A stretch of DNA of 64,000 bases from Microbacterium sp. SORGH_AS_0862 (GCF_030818795.1 NZ_JAUTAY010000001.1:124001-188000); one strand, 5' to 3'; positions 37,464-46,263 are shown, counted from the stretch's first letter. Numbers and translations are program-made. The notes: generated from the letters alone by a model not told the origin.

Positions 37464-37895
37464 TCAGAACAGGCCCGGGATCACCTCCTGCTCCATCTCC
37501 GAGTACGTCTCTTCGTTGCTCTCGGCGTAGGAGTTCCACGCCTCAGCGTCCCAGATCTCCGCGTGTGCACCGACGCCCGTGACGACGAGCTCGCGCTCGA
37601 GACCGGCGTACGTGCGCAGCGCCGGCGGGATCGTGATGCGGTTCTGGCCGTCCGGCTTCTCGGCGCTCGCGCCCGAGAGGAACATGCGCAGGAAGTCGCG
37701 CGCCTGCTTGTTGGTGAGGGGCGCCTCGCGGATGCGCTCGTGCACCTTCTCGAACTCCTCGGTCGCGAAGACGTAGAGACAGCGGTCCTGGCCCCGGGTG
37801 ATCACGACGCCACCGCCCAGGTCGTCGCGGAACTTGGCCGGGAGGATGACCCGCCCTTTGTCGTCGAGCTTGGGGGTGTGCGTGCCGAGCAGCAT
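37464..37895 (-). CDS. mraZ: Transcriptional regulator MraZ
   Basis: First gene of the dcw cluster and its regulator, a ring-forming protein with two AbrB-like DNA-binding modules. Both DxxxR motifs are present in the 143 residues: [14 protein letters not shown] near residue 10 and [13 protein letters not shown] near residue 82. ATG 37895 is preceded by GGAGGGGGG about 8 bases away. Four 10-base direct repeats lie 40-80 bases upstream and match the way MraZ binds its own promoter. Confidence 0.95.
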   Translation of the reverse strand: MLLGTHTPKLDDKGRVILPAKFRDDLGGGVVITRGQDRCLYVFATEEFEKVHERIREAPLTNKQARDFLRMFLSGASAEKPDGQNRITIPPALRTYAGLERELVVTGVGAHAEIWDAEAWNSYAESNEETYSEMEQEVIPGLF

Positions 37896-37934
37896 TCGCG
37901 CATCCCCCCTCCTTCGTCCGGCCCACGTGTGAGG

Positions 37935-37974
37935 TGATCACCACTTTACTCCACTTCCCTCCACTTCACTACAC
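37935..37974 (-). promoter_or_regulatory. MraZ operator: four 10-base direct repeats
   Basis: Reading the minus strand, four consecutive 10-base units begin GTGTAG, GTGGAG, GTGGAG and GTGGTG, three of them preceded by AA. MraZ in other bacteria binds closely spaced repeats with a GTG or TGGG core at 10-base spacing before mraZ. The spacing equals one helical turn, so all units face one side of the DNA. Confidence 0.75.
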
Positions 37975-38015
37975 ATTCGGCCGCGGATCTGGGCAGACGC
38001 TCCCCGGACACGAAA

Positions 38016-38047
38016 AAAAGCGCCGACCCCGAAGGGTCGGCGCTTTT
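38016..38047 (-). terminator. Classic intrinsic terminator after the DUF3040 gene
   Basis: Arms 38034-38047 and 38016-38029 pair over 14 bases around a 4-base CGAA loop. On the minus strand it is followed by a T-run (38013-38019 read as A on the plus strand). It separates the DUF3040 gene from the mraZ promoter. Confidence 0.9.
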
Positions 38048-38060
38048 GAGAAGCGGTGGG

Positions 38061-38426
38061 TCAGCGGCCTTCTTGGCGGCGGTCCCATCGATCGTTCATG
38101 CGGTCCATGAATCCGGCGGAGGGCCGGGAGGGCGAGCCGCCGGCACGAGGAGCGGCACTCGGACGGGCGGTTTTCGAGGGGGTGAGCGCGAAGATCACGC
38201 CTCCGAGCATGACGATGAAGCCGATGACGCCCACCACGATCAACTGCGTGGAGAGTCCGACGATCAGTCCGCCCAGCCCCACGAGCACGAGGATCGTCCC
38301 GTACACGATGTTGCGGTAGCTGAGCGCGCGGCCGCCCTGCGGCGCGCTGACGACATCGGCGTCATTGCTCATGAGATGGCGTTCCATCTCGTCGAGCAGG
38401 CGCTGCTCTTGTTCGGAGAGAGGCAT
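38061..38426 (-). CDS. DUF3040 family membrane protein
   Basis: A 121-residue actinobacterial DUF3040 protein of unknown function. The N-terminus MPLSEQEQRLLDEMERHLMS is the family signature, followed by two helices (about residues 40-60 and 64-82) and a basic tail rich in Arg, Pro and Ser. ATG 38426 is chosen because it restores this signature and has GGGGG just upstream. It lies just upstream of mraZ, as in many actinobacteria, but a terminator splits the two. Confidence 0.88.
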   Translation of the reverse strand: MPLSEQEQRLLDEMERHLMSNDADVVSAPQGGRALSYRNIVYGTILVLVGLGGLIVGLSTQLIVVGVIGFIVMLGGVIFALTPSKTARPSAAPRAGGSPSRPSAGFMDRMNDRWDRRQEGR

Positions 38427-38479
38427 TCGTCCCCCTAGGGTCACGGCGATGCTTGGATTCTACGCGCCGCCTGTCGAAC

Positions 38480-38485
38480 TAGGCT
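38480..38485 (+). promoter_or_regulatory. -10 hexamer TAGGCT, leaderless start of the prenyl synthase
   Basis: TAGGCT ends 6 bases before GTG 38492, fitting a leaderless mRNA. Confidence 0.5.
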
Positions 38486-38491
38486 AGGCCC

Positions 38492-39580
38492 GTGTCGAGG
38501 ACCACAGACGCGATCGAAGCGGTTTCCCAGCGACTGGATACGTTCTTCGGATCGCAGGAGCAGGCCGCGCGGGCGATGGGACCCGACGCTCTGGCCTTCG
38601 TAGCGGATGTGCGCGACACCGTCGCCGGCGGCAAACGACTGCGCGCGCGGTTCTGCGTGACGGGATGGCGGGCCGTCGCCGAGCGCGTCGCACCCGAAGC
38701 GACGCCGCCCGACGCGGTCGTCGCGACGGCTGCCGCGTTGGAGATCTTCCAGGCGGCAGCCCTCGTCCACGACGATCTGATCGACAACTCGGACACCCGC
38801 CGCGGACGACCCGCCATGCACCGCGCCCTTCAAGCGCAGCACTCCGCGCGGTCCTGGGCGGGCGACGCCGCCGGTTTCGGTCGCTCCGCGGCTCTCCTCG
38901 GCGGCGATCTCCTGGTGGCCTTCAGCGACGATCTCCTCGAGGAGGGGCTCGCCCATACAGACCAGGCGTCCGCGGCGCGCGCGGAGTACGCCCGGATGCG
39001 GCGCGACGTCACCATCGGGCAGTACCTCGACATCGCCGAGGAGTCGGCCTTCGCGGTGGCCGACGACGCGACGCACGCCGATCGCGCGCTGCGAGTGGCC
39101 TCGCTCAAGTCCGCCCGCTACAGCGTGGAGCAGCCGTTACGGATCGGGGCGGCCCTGGCCGGCGCCGATCGCACGCAGCTCGACGCGCTGAGCGCGTTCG
39201 GACATCCGGTCGGGATGGCGTTCCAGCTGCGCGACGACCTGCTCGGAGTCTTCGGCGACGCTGCCGAGACCGGCAAGCCGTCCGGCGACGATCTCCGCGA
39301 AGGCAAGCGCACGGTGCTCATCGCCTACGCCCGCGAGTCGCTCGGGCCCGGCCCGCGCCGCACCCTCGACGAGCTCTTGGGCGATCCTGGCCTCGATGAG
39401 CAACAGATCGCAGCGCTGCAGCGCACGATCATCGACAGCGGCGCCGTCGACCGTGTCGAGGAACTCATCACCACCTATGTGCGCGAGGCGGACCGCGCGC
39501 TGTCGGCAGCTCCGCTGGCGAACGCGACGGTCAGCGAACTGCGGGATCTCGCCCGCGCTGCTACAGAGCGGCGCTCCTGA
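38492..39580 (+). CDS. Polyprenyl (geranylgeranyl-type) diphosphate synthase
   Basis: A trans-isoprenyl diphosphate synthase of 362 residues that extends allylic diphosphates with IPP for quinone or carotenoid precursors. The first Asp-rich motif is LVHDDLIDNSDTRRGRP (about 93-109) and the second is QLRDDLLGVFGD (about 246-257). GGKRLRARFCVTG is the substrate-binding start. Product length cannot be read directly. It is IdsA2-like by context: in mycobacteria idsA2 is next to Rv2175c and pknL. Confidence 0.9.
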   Translation: MSRTTDAIEAVSQRLDTFFGSQEQAARAMGPDALAFVADVRDTVAGGKRLRARFCVTGWRAVAERVAPEATPPDAVVATAAALEIFQAAALVHDDLIDNSDTRRGRPAMHRALQAQHSARSWAGDAAGFGRSAALLGGDLLVAFSDDLLEEGLAHTDQASAARAEYARMRRDVTIGQYLDIAEESAFAVADDATHADRALRVASLKSARYSVEQPLRIGAALAGADRTQLDALSAFGHPVGMAFQLRDDLLGVFGDAAETGKPSGDDLREGKRTVLIAYARESLGPGPRRTLDELLGDPGLDEQQIAALQRTIIDSGAVDRVEELITTYVREADRALSAAPLANATVSELRDLARAATERRS

Positions 39581-39592
39581 CGTCGACCGAAC

Positions 39593-39937
39593 TCAGCCGA
39601 GGGCGCGCGCGACGCGGCGCACTTCGCTCTTGCGCCCCTGGAGCAGCGATGTGATCGGCGCCTGCCCGATCGAGTCCTCGGGGGCCAGGAGCCAGTCGAT
39701 GGCCTCGTCATCCGTCAGTCCCGCATCCCGCAGCGCGAAGATCGTGCCGCGCAGCGACGACAGCGGCGCACCGTCGACGAGGAAGACGCTGGGCACACGG
39801 AAGGAGCCCTCCCGACGCGAGCCGATGAGATAGCCCTCGTCGAGCAGACGCCGGACACGGCTCAGCGACTCACCGGTCAGCTCGACCAGATCGGGCAGCG
39901 CAAGCCATTCGGTGGGGACAGGGGTGTCGGAACTCAC
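39593..39937 (-). CDS. Rv2175c-family DNA-binding protein
   Basis: A 114-residue winged-helix protein: LPDLVELTGESLSRVRRLLD is the helix-turn-helix, then the wing and C-terminal AITS-type helix with SEVRRVARALG. It is homologous to mycobacterial Rv2175c, a DNA-binding substrate of the kinase PknL. Start GTG 39937. It is convergent with the prenyl synthase, 12 bases between the stops, and divergent from the LysM gene. The kinase gene follows about 1.2 kb away. Confidence 0.85.
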   Translation of the reverse strand: MSSDTPVPTEWLALPDLVELTGESLSRVRRLLDEGYLIGSRREGSFRVPSVFLVDGAPLSSLRGTIFALRDAGLTDDEAIDWLLAPEDSIGQAPITSLLQGRKSEVRRVARALG

Positions 39938-40027
39938 CCGTCCATGTTCTCATCCGCGCACCGCGCACCGCGCCGAGCGCGCGTCGAAAGATGGGAGAGA
40001 TCTCATCTGTCACACCAGTCACTTCCG

Positions 40028-40056
40028 TTGACCTCGGTACACACGCGTGTCAGGGT
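40028..40056 (+). promoter_or_regulatory. Candidate promoter of the LysM gene
   Basis: TTGACC (40028-40033) is near the -35 consensus. At 17 bases spacing, CAGGGT (40051-40056) keeps the A and final T of a -10 box. The leader to ATG 40091 would be about 28 bases. Confidence 0.4.
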
Positions 40057-40090
40057 GGCGGAACCCCCGGATGTGAAAGAGAGGCCGACC

Positions 40091-41041
40091 ATGCTCGTGG
40101 ACGTCTCCCCCCACCCGCGCGCCGTCATCGGCGCGTCCGCCCTCGTGAGCACGGTCGCGCTCACCCTGATGGCCGCGCCCGCGCACGCGTCGACGGTGGA
40201 ACCGTCACGCCAGGGCGTTCCCCGCCCCGCCCAGACTCCGCCGCCGGCCACGCACACCGTCGCGGCAGGAGAATCCGTCGCCGCCATCGCCGCGCACTAC
40301 GGTCTCGCCACGGCCGACGTCCTCTCATGGAACGGCCTGTCGTGGGAGAACTCGCTCATCCGTCCCGGTCAGGTGCTCTCCCTGGTCGCGCCCGTCGCAC
40401 CCGCGCCCGCGCCGGCATCCGCACCACCCGCCACCGGCACCTCGTACACCGTCGTCGCCGGCGACACGATCAGCGGCATCGCCGCGCGTCAGGGCTCGAC
40501 GGCGGGGGCGGTCCTCGCCGCCAACGGTCTCACCTGGGACTCGATCATCTATCCGGGTCAGACGATCACCGTGCCGGGCGCCGCCGCAGCCGCTCCCGCA
40601 CCGTCATCGGCCGCCGTCGACACAGTCAGCCTGGAACTGGATGCCGAGCAGGTCCAGAACGCGCGCACCATCATCCGTGTCGGCCGCGAGTTGGGCGTCC
40701 CCGAGCGCGGGATCGCCATCGCACTGGGCACGGCGATGCAGGAGTCGTGGCTGCGCAACCTCGACTGGGGCGACCGCGATTCGCAGGGTCTGTTCCAGCA
40801 GCGTCCCTCCACCGGGTGGGGCACGGTGGAGGAGGTGCGTGATCCGGAGCGCGCGATCCGCGCATTCTTCGGCGGACCCACCGACCCCAACGGCAGCCGC
40901 ACGCGCGGCCTCCTCGACATCCCCGACTGGGAGTCGATGAGCTACGCGGATGCCGCCCAGGCGGTGCAGATCTCGGCGTATCCGGATCGTTACGCCCGGT
41001 GGGAGCAGCCTTCTCTCGCCTGGCTGGCCGCCCTCGGGTAG
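40091..41041 (+). CDS. Secreted LysM protein with lysozyme-like C-terminal domain
   Basis: The 316-residue protein has a signal peptide (hydrophobic stretch about residues 14-31, ending AAPAHA). Two LysM peptidoglycan-binding repeats follow: THTVAAGESVAAIAAHYGLA (about 50-95) and SYTVVAGDTISGIAARQGST (about 117-160). The C-terminal about 120 residues begin ARTIIRVGRELGVPERG and contain AMQES and GLFQQRPSTGWGT. These resemble lytic-transglycosylase-like domains of actinobacteria, with Glu in AMQES as possible catalytic residue. It is likely a cell-wall hydrolase or binding protein outside the membrane. ATG 40091 has GAGAGG upstream. Confidence 0.85.
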   Translation: MLVDVSPHPRAVIGASALVSTVALTLMAAPAHASTVEPSRQGVPRPAQTPPPATHTVAAGESVAAIAAHYGLATADVLSWNGLSWENSLIRPGQVLSLVAPVAPAPAPASAPPATGTSYTVVAGDTISGIAARQGSTAGAVLAANGLTWDSIIYPGQTITVPGAAAAAPAPSSAAVDTVSLELDAEQVQNARTIIRVGRELGVPERGIAIALGTAMQESWLRNLDWGDRDSQGLFQQRPSTGWGTVEEVRDPERAIRAFFGGPTDPNGSRTRGLLDIPDWESMSYADAAQAVQISAYPDRYARWEQPSLAWLAALG

Positions 41042-41097
41042 CGCACGAGGGCGGGGATCAGCGGTGAGCCGCTGCCGGGCTCACAGCGACCGCTCCG

Positions 41098-41103
41098 TAG
41101 ACT
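41098..41103 (+). promoter_or_regulatory. -10 hexamer TAGACT, leaderless start of the PASTA kinase gene
   Basis: TAGACT ends exactly 6 bases before GTG 41110, with no ribosome site between. Confidence 0.55.
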
Positions 41104-41109
41104 CTCACC

Positions 41110-43050
41110 GTGAGCACGAGCCAGCGCACCGACCCGCTGATCGGCCGTCTCGTCGACGGCCGATACCGCGTGCGCTCGCGCATCGCCCGCGGCGGCATGG
41201 CCACCGTGTACGTCGCGACCGATCTGCGCCTGGAACGCCGCGTGGCCCTGAAGGTCATGCACGGCCACCTCAGCGACGACACCGTCTTCCAGAGTCGCTT
41301 CATCCAGGAGGCCCGTGCGGCCGCGCGCCTCGCCGACCCGCACGTGGTCAACGTGTTCGACCAGGGTCAGGACAGCGACATGGCGTATCTCGTCATGGAG
41401 TATCTGCCGGGCATCACGCTGCGCGAGCTCATGAAGGAGCAGCGCCGGATCCCTGTCCCGCAGACCATCACGATCATGGACGCGGTGCTGTCGGGTCTCG
41501 CCGCCGCGCACCGCGCCGGCATCGTGCACCGAGACGTCAAACCTGAGAACGTGCTCCTCGCCGAGGACGGTCGCATCAAGATCGGCGACTTCGGACTCGC
41601 CCGCGCCACCACGGCGAACACGGCGAGCGGGCAGATGCTGCTGGGAACCATCGCCTATCTCGCGCCCGAGCTGGTCACGCGCGGCAGTGCCGATGCCCGC
41701 AGCGACATCTACGCCCTCGGCATCCTCCTCTACGAGATGCTCACCGGCGAGCAGCCGTACAAGGGCGAGCAGCCCATGCAGATCGCCTACCAGCACGCCA
41801 CCGATTCGGTTCCCCGCCCGAGTGTGAAGAATCCGGCGGTGCCGGAGCAACTCGACGAGCTGGTGCTGTGGGCGACCGAGCGCTCCCCCGACGCCCGACC
41901 ACTCGATGCGGATCAGATGCTGCAGCGTCTGCGCGAGATCGAGCGCGAGCTCGGCATCGCGCCGCAGGTCGCGCGCACACTCGCGGTCGGGACCGCCGTG
42001 AGTGACGACCGGCTGGACTCCGGAGAGCTGACCAAGGCGCTCCCACTCGGAGCCACCGGCCCCACCGCCGTCGCCGAGGACGTCGACAACGCCACGCTGC
42101 TGCGCCGACGTGCACGCCGACGATCCGCCAAGGGTGCGTGGCTGCTGACGCTGGTCGTGCTGCTCGCTGCGCTCGCGGGCGGCATCGGCTGGTGGTTCGG
42201 CTCCGGACCCGGCTCGCTCGTCGCCGTGCCCGCGCTGGAGGGGCAGAGCTTCGAAGCCGCGCAAGCCGAGATCGAGGACCGCGGTCTCCGGGTCGAACGC
42301 GCGGACGAGTACAGCTTCGACGTGGCCGCGGGCGCCGTGATCCGCACCGAGCCCGGCGGCGGTGAACGCGTCGAGAAGGACTCACTCGTGCGGGTGGTGA
42401 TGTCCCAGGGGCCGCAGCCGCACGACGTCGGCGCGTTGGCCGGGATGACGTTGGATGCGGCGACCGCCGCGATGCAGCAGGTGCGCGTCACCGTCGGCGA
42501 CCCGCAGTACGTGTTCACCGACGCCGCCGACGGCACCGTCGTCGCCGCGTCCGTCACCCCTGCCGCCGGAGGCGACGCGATCGACTGTTCGAACGGCTGC
42601 ACCCTGCACGAAGGCGACGGTGCGAGCTTCACCGTCTCCCGCGGCCCGGTTCCCGATGTGGCCGGCATGAGCGTGTCGGACGCGACGAAGACCCTGTCGG
42701 CCGTCGGTCTGACGGTGTCCGGTGACAGCGCGTCTCAGACGAGCGAGACGATCGATGAGGGTCGCGTCATCGGGATCTCCGCTCGTGAGGGCGGCGGCGA
42801 CTGGCGTCCGAATGACACCGTGCAGCTCATCATCTCGGACGGCCCTCCCCTGTTCCCTGTGCCCAACGTCGTCGGCATGACGCTCACCGAGGCGAAGAAG
42901 ACGCTCGAGGCGGCCGGATTCAAGGCGAAGTACGCGGGCTATTGGGACGCCGCGCCGAACGTCGCGAAGGTCGTCTCGCAGGACCCGACCGACGAGGACA
43001 AAATCCGCAAGAACGCGAACGTGAGCCTCGTCCTCAGCCTGACCGGCTGA
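41110..43050 (+). CDS. Ser/Thr protein kinase with four PASTA domains (PknL-like)
   Basis: A 646-residue transmembrane kinase. The cytoplasmic kinase domain (about 17-270) has the glycine loop IARGGMATVY, ATP lysine K48, HRDVKPEN with catalytic D142, DFGLA (160-164) and GTIAYLAPE, so it looks active. A membrane helix (about 343-362) leads to four extracellular PASTA domains (from about 372 to the end) that bind peptidoglycan or muropeptides. Gene neighbours (Rv2175c homologue, prenyl synthase, aroG, plsC) match mycobacterial pknL, although mycobacterial PknL has no PASTA domains. The third and fourth PASTA repeats begin VPDVAGMSVSDA and PVPNVVGMTLTEA. Confidence 0.94.
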   Translation: MSTSQRTDPLIGRLVDGRYRVRSRIARGGMATVYVATDLRLERRVALKVMHGHLSDDTVFQSRFIQEARAAARLADPHVVNVFDQGQDSDMAYLVMEYLPGITLRELMKEQRRIPVPQTITIMDAVLSGLAAAHRAGIVHRDVKPENVLLAEDGRIKIGDFGLARATTANTASGQMLLGTIAYLAPELVTRGSADARSDIYALGILLYEMLTGEQPYKGEQPMQIAYQHATDSVPRPSVKNPAVPEQLDELVLWATERSPDARPLDADQMLQRLREIERELGIAPQVARTLAVGTAVSDDRLDSGELTKALPLGATGPTAVAEDVDNATLLRRRARRRSAKGAWLLTLVVLLAALAGGIGWWFGSGPGSLVAVPALEGQSFEAAQAEIEDRGLRVERADEYSFDVAAGAVIRTEPGGGERVEKDSLVRVVMSQGPQPHDVGALAGMTLDAATAAMQQVRVTVGDPQYVFTDAADGTVVAASVTPAAGGDAIDCSNGCTLHEGDGASFTVSRGPVPDVAGMSVSDATKTLSAVGLTVSGDSASQTSETIDEGRVIGISAREGGGDWRPNDTVQLIISDGPPLFPVPNVVGMTLTEAKKTLEAAGFKAKYAGYWDAAPNVAKVVSQDPTDEDKIRKNANVSLVLSLTG

Positions 43051-43073
43051 ACCGCGCCGCTTCTCACCCCGAA

Positions 43074-43115
43074 CGCAGAGAGCCGCCCCGCACGGATGCG
43101 GGGCGGCTCTCTGCG
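43074..43115. terminator. Perfect long hairpin between convergent pknL-like gene and aroG
   Basis: Arms 43074-43092 and 43097-43115 pair perfectly over 19 bases around a 4-base loop. It serves both converging genes and has no T-run. Confidence 0.9.
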
Positions 43116-43123
43116 TCTCGGGT

Positions 43124-44461
43124 TCAGCGCTTCTCGAGCTCCTCGGCCACGAGGAAGGCGAGCTCCAGGCTCTGCATGTGGTTCAGGCGCGGATCGCACA
43201 GGCTCTCGTAGCGAGTCGCGAGGGTCGCCTCGTCGATCATCTCGGAGCCGCCCAGGCACTCGGTCACGTCGTCGCCGGTGAGCTCGACGTGGATGCCGCC
43301 CGGGTGGGTGCCCGTGGCCCGGTGCGCCTCGAAGAAGCCGCGCACCTCGTCGACCACGTCGTCGAAGCGACGCGTCTTGTAGCCGGTGGGCGTGGTGATG
43401 CCGTTGCCGTGCATCGGGTCGGTGACCCACAGCGGTGAGGCACCCGCATCCTTCACGGCCTCCAGCAGCGGCGGCAGTGCGTCGCGGATCTTGCCCGCGC
43501 CCATCCGGGTGATGAAGGTGAGACGGCCCGGCTCCCGTTCGGGGTCGAGCTTGTCGATGAGCGCCAGCGCGGTCTCGGGGGTCGTCGAAGGACCGAGCTT
43601 CACCCCGATGGGGTTGCGGATCTTCGAGAAGTAGTCGACGTGGGCACCGTCGAGATCGCGCGTGCGCTCCCCGATCCACAGGAAGTGAGCCGACGTGTTG
43701 TACGGCGTGCCCGTGCGGGAGTCGATGCGGGTCAGCGGCCGCTCGTAGTCCATGAGCAGGCCCTCATGGCCGGTGTAGAACTCGACGTGGCGCAGCTCGT
43801 CGAAGTCGGCTCCGGCCGCCTCCATGAACTTGATGGCGCGATCGATCTCCGCCGCCAGTCCCTCGTAGCGTTGGTTGGCGGGGTTCTCGGCGAAGCCGCG
43901 GTTCCAGCTGTGGACCTCGCGGAGATCGGCGAAACCACCCTGTGTGAACGCGCGGATGAGGTTCAGCGTCGACGCGGCCGTGTGGTAGGCCTTCTCCAGC
44001 CGTCGGGGGTCGGCGGTGCGCGAGCCCTCCGTAAAGTCGTAGCCGTTCACGATGTCGCCACGGTATGCCGGCAGGGTGACGTCGCCGCGCGTCTCGCTGT
44101 CGCTCGAGCGCGGCTTGGCGAACTGGCCCGCCATACGCCCCATCTTCACGACCGGCATGGACGCGCCGTACGTCAGCACCACCGCCATCTGCAGCAGCGT
44201 CTTGATGCGGTTGCGGATCTGCTCGGCCGTGGCACCGGCGAACGTCTCGGCGCAGTCGCCGCCCTGCAGGAGGAACGCGCGCCCGGAGGCCGCGGTTGCG
44301 AGGCGGTCGCGAAGGCGGTCGACCTCGCCCGCGAAGACGAGCGGCGGAAGGGTGGCGAGTTCGGCCGAGACGGCCGCGACAGCGTCGGCGTCGGGCCAGG
44401 AGGGCTGCTGCTTGATCGGCAGCGAGCGCCAGTGATCGAGCGGGTCCAAGCTGTGGGGCAT
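43124..44461 (-). CDS. Class II 3-deoxy-7-phosphoheptulonate (DAHP) synthase
   Basis: Condenses PEP and erythrose 4-phosphate, the entry step of aromatic amino-acid synthesis. The 445-residue length and the plant-type sequence mark class II (AroG of mycobacteria). Conserved segments are LLQGGDCAETFAG (metal Cys), KMGRMAGQFAKPRS, GFAENPANQRYE, FYTGHEGLLMDYE and WVTDPMHGNGITT with metal-binding His. It has its own -10 hexamer inside the 3' end of the plsC-like gene. Confidence 0.96.
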   Translation of the reverse strand: MPHSLDPLDHWRSLPIKQQPSWPDADAVAAVSAELATLPPLVFAGEVDRLRDRLATAASGRAFLLQGGDCAETFAGATAEQIRNRIKTLLQMAVVLTYGASMPVVKMGRMAGQFAKPRSSDSETRGDVTLPAYRGDIVNGYDFTEGSRTADPRRLEKAYHTAASTLNLIRAFTQGGFADLREVHSWNRGFAENPANQRYEGLAAEIDRAIKFMEAAGADFDELRHVEFYTGHEGLLMDYERPLTRIDSRTGTPYNTSAHFLWIGERTRDLDGAHVDYFSKIRNPIGVKLGPSTTPETALALIDKLDPEREPGRLTFITRMGAGKIRDALPPLLEAVKDAGASPLWVTDPMHGNGITTPTGYKTRRFDDVVDEVRGFFEAHRATGTHPGGIHVELTGDDVTECLGGSEMIDEATLATRYESLCDPRLNHMQSLELAFLVAEELEKR

Positions 44462-44465
44462 TCGC

Positions 44466-45188
44466 TCAGTCTAGCGACGCCGCGGGCGTGTCGAGCCCGT
44501 GCGACGAGGACGTCGCCAGCCGGTCCTTGACCGTGGAGGCGTAGACGTCGTCGTAACGCTGCGCGCCCAGACGCTGCAGAGCGACCATGATCTCGTCGGT
44601 GACCGACCGGAGAACGTAGCGGTCGCCCTCCATCCCGGCGAACCGGGAGAAATCCAGCGGCTCGCCGATCACGATGCCGACGCGGCCGATGCGCGGAAGA
44701 CGCCGGCCGATCGGCATGACCGCGTCGGTGTCGACCATCACGACCGGGATGACGGGGACGCGGGCCTCCAGCGCCATGCGCGCGATGCCCGTGCGCCCGC
44801 GGTACAGGCGTCCGTCGGGGCTGCGCGTGCCCTCCGGGTAAATGCCCAGCAGGTCTCCCCGGCCGAGCACCTGCAGACCCGTGTTGAGCGAACCCTCCGA
44901 GGCTTTCCCGCCCGAGCGATCGATCGGGATCTGGCCTGTCGCCTTGAAGAAGACACGCGTCGCCCAGCCCTTGATGCCGCGGCCGGTGAAGTAATCGCTC
45001 TTGGCGAGGAAGGTCATCGGCCGGTCGATCATCAGCGGCAGGAAGATCGAGTCCGCGAAGGAGAGGTGGTTGCTGGCGAGGATGGCCGCACCGTTTGCGG
45101 GGATGTTGCGCCGGCCCACGATCCACGGCCGGAAGATCGCCTTCACGATCGGTCCGATCACGATGTACTTCATCAGCCAGTAGAACAT
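44466..45188 (-). CDS. 1-acyl-sn-glycerol-3-phosphate acyltransferase (PlsC family)
   Basis: A 240-residue membrane-associated acyltransferase that acylates lysophosphatidate in phospholipid synthesis. The HX4D motif is in ILASNHLSFADSIF, and IYPEGTRSPDG is the phosphate-binding motif. FKATGQIPIDRSGG lies between. ATG 45188 lies 2 bases after the ROK gene stop, so the two form an operon. The homologous gene lies near aroG and fadD15 in mycobacteria. Confidence 0.92.
   Translation of the reverse strand: MFYWLMKYIVIGPIVKAIFRPWIVGRRNIPANGAAILASNHLSFADSIFLPLMIDRPMTFLAKSDYFTGRGIKGWATRVFFKATGQIPIDRSGGKASEGSLNTGLQVLGRGDLLGIYPEGTRSPDGRLYRGRTGIARMALEARVPVIPVVMVDTDAVMPIGRRLPRIGRVGIVIGEPLDFSRFAGMEGDRYVLRSVTDEIMVALQRLGAQRYDDVYASTVKDRLATSSSHGLDTPAASLD
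44468..44473 (-). promoter_or_regulatory. -10 hexamer TAGACT, leaderless start of the DAHP synthase gene
   Basis: Minus-strand TAGACT ends 6 bases before ATG 44461 and touches the upstream acyltransferase stop (44466-44468). Confidence 0.5.
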
Positions 45189-45190
45189 TG

Positions 45191-46141
45191 TCAGCCCCCT
45201 GCGACCGCCCGACGTCGAGCCAGATCCGCGACACCGATCACGCCGGCATCGTTCGTGAGACGGGCCACCTGGAAATCGGCGACCGGACGATAACCATACG
45301 CGGGCATCGCGGCGGCGAAGGCCTCCCGCATCGGCTCCAGCAGCACGTCGCCGAGCTGCGACACTCCCCCGCCGATGACGAAACGCTCCGGGTCGAGGAT
45401 GGCGGCGAGCCCGCCGCACGCCGTGCCGACGGCGACCGCGATGCGGCGGAGCGCCTCGAGCGCGCCGGGGTCGCCGTCCTGGACCAGCCGGGAGATGGCG
45501 GATCCGGTGAGGCCGCCCTGCTCGCGGGACGCGGCGGCGAGGCGCGCGCCGATGCCGAACTCGGCGTCGACGGCGATCTCCCGCGCCTCGAGTTGCAGAG
45601 CACGACCCGAGCCGTACACCTCGAGACAGCCGCGCTGACCGCATCCGCACGTTCGACCCTCGGGCACGAGGCGCATGTGCCCGAGCTCCGCGGCCACGCC
45701 GTGACCGCCGGAGAGGAGATTGCCGTCGACCACGACAGCGCCGCCGACGCCCGTACCGAGCGTCAGCATGACGACATCCCGTAGATCCTCGCCGGCCCCG
45801 AAGCGGTACTCCGCCCAGCCCGCCGCGTTGGCGTCGTTCTCGATGTGAACCCGCGCGCCGGTGCGCTGCTCGATGCGCTCGCGCAGCGGCTCGTCGCGCC
45901 AGGCGATGTTGGGAGCGAAGTAGACGGTCGAACGCTCCCGGTCGATGAATCCGGCAGCTGCGACGCCGGCCACGAGCTGCTCGCCCGCCGACAGTTCCGT
46001 GATCATCTGCGCCACGGCGACCTCGATGCCCGTCACATCCGTGGGGGTCGCGACACGCGCCCTGCGGACGATGGTGCCGTGCTCGTCGACCACGCCACCG
46101 GCGATCTTCGTTCCGCCGATGTCGATTCCCACTGCGAACAC
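45191..46141 (-). CDS. ROK-family sugar kinase (probable glucokinase)
   Basis: The 316-residue protein has the phosphate loop VGIDIGGTKIAGGVV, the ATP-site LTLGTGVGGAVVV, catalytic Asp in IENDANAAG, and the ROK signature with zinc cluster GHMRLVPEGRTCGCGQRGCL. These fit glucokinases of the ROK family rather than ROK repressors, which carry an N-terminal helix-turn-helix that is absent here. GTG 46141 has GAAGGGAC upstream. Divergent from the acyl-CoA ligase and upstream of the acyltransferase. Confidence 0.88.
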   Translation of the reverse strand: MFAVGIDIGGTKIAGGVVDEHGTIVRRARVATPTDVTGIEVAVAQMITELSAGEQLVAGVAAAGFIDRERSTVYFAPNIAWRDEPLRERIEQRTGARVHIENDANAAGWAEYRFGAGEDLRDVVMLTLGTGVGGAVVVDGNLLSGGHGVAAELGHMRLVPEGRTCGCGQRGCLEVYGSGRALQLEAREIAVDAEFGIGARLAAASREQGGLTGSAISRLVQDGDPGALEALRRIAVAVGTACGGLAAILDPERFVIGGGVSQLGDVLLEPMREAFAAAMPAYGYRPVADFQVARLTNDAGVIGVADLARRRAVAGG

Positions 46142-46172
46142 TGTCGTCCCTTCGTCCGGTAAGGCCTCCAGA

Positions 46173-46178
46173 AGCTTA
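46173..46178 (-). promoter_or_regulatory. -10 hexamer TAAGCT before the ROK kinase
   Basis: Minus-strand TAAGCT gives a leader of about 25 bases with a GAAGGGAC ribosome site before GTG 46141. Confidence 0.4.
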
Positions 46179-46263
46179 GTCGTCGCACGGCAGATCGCCT
46201 TCCGCGGGGCCGGAACAAGTCGTCCTGACGGTCGGGACGGTGGGACTCAGTTCCACGCATGCG

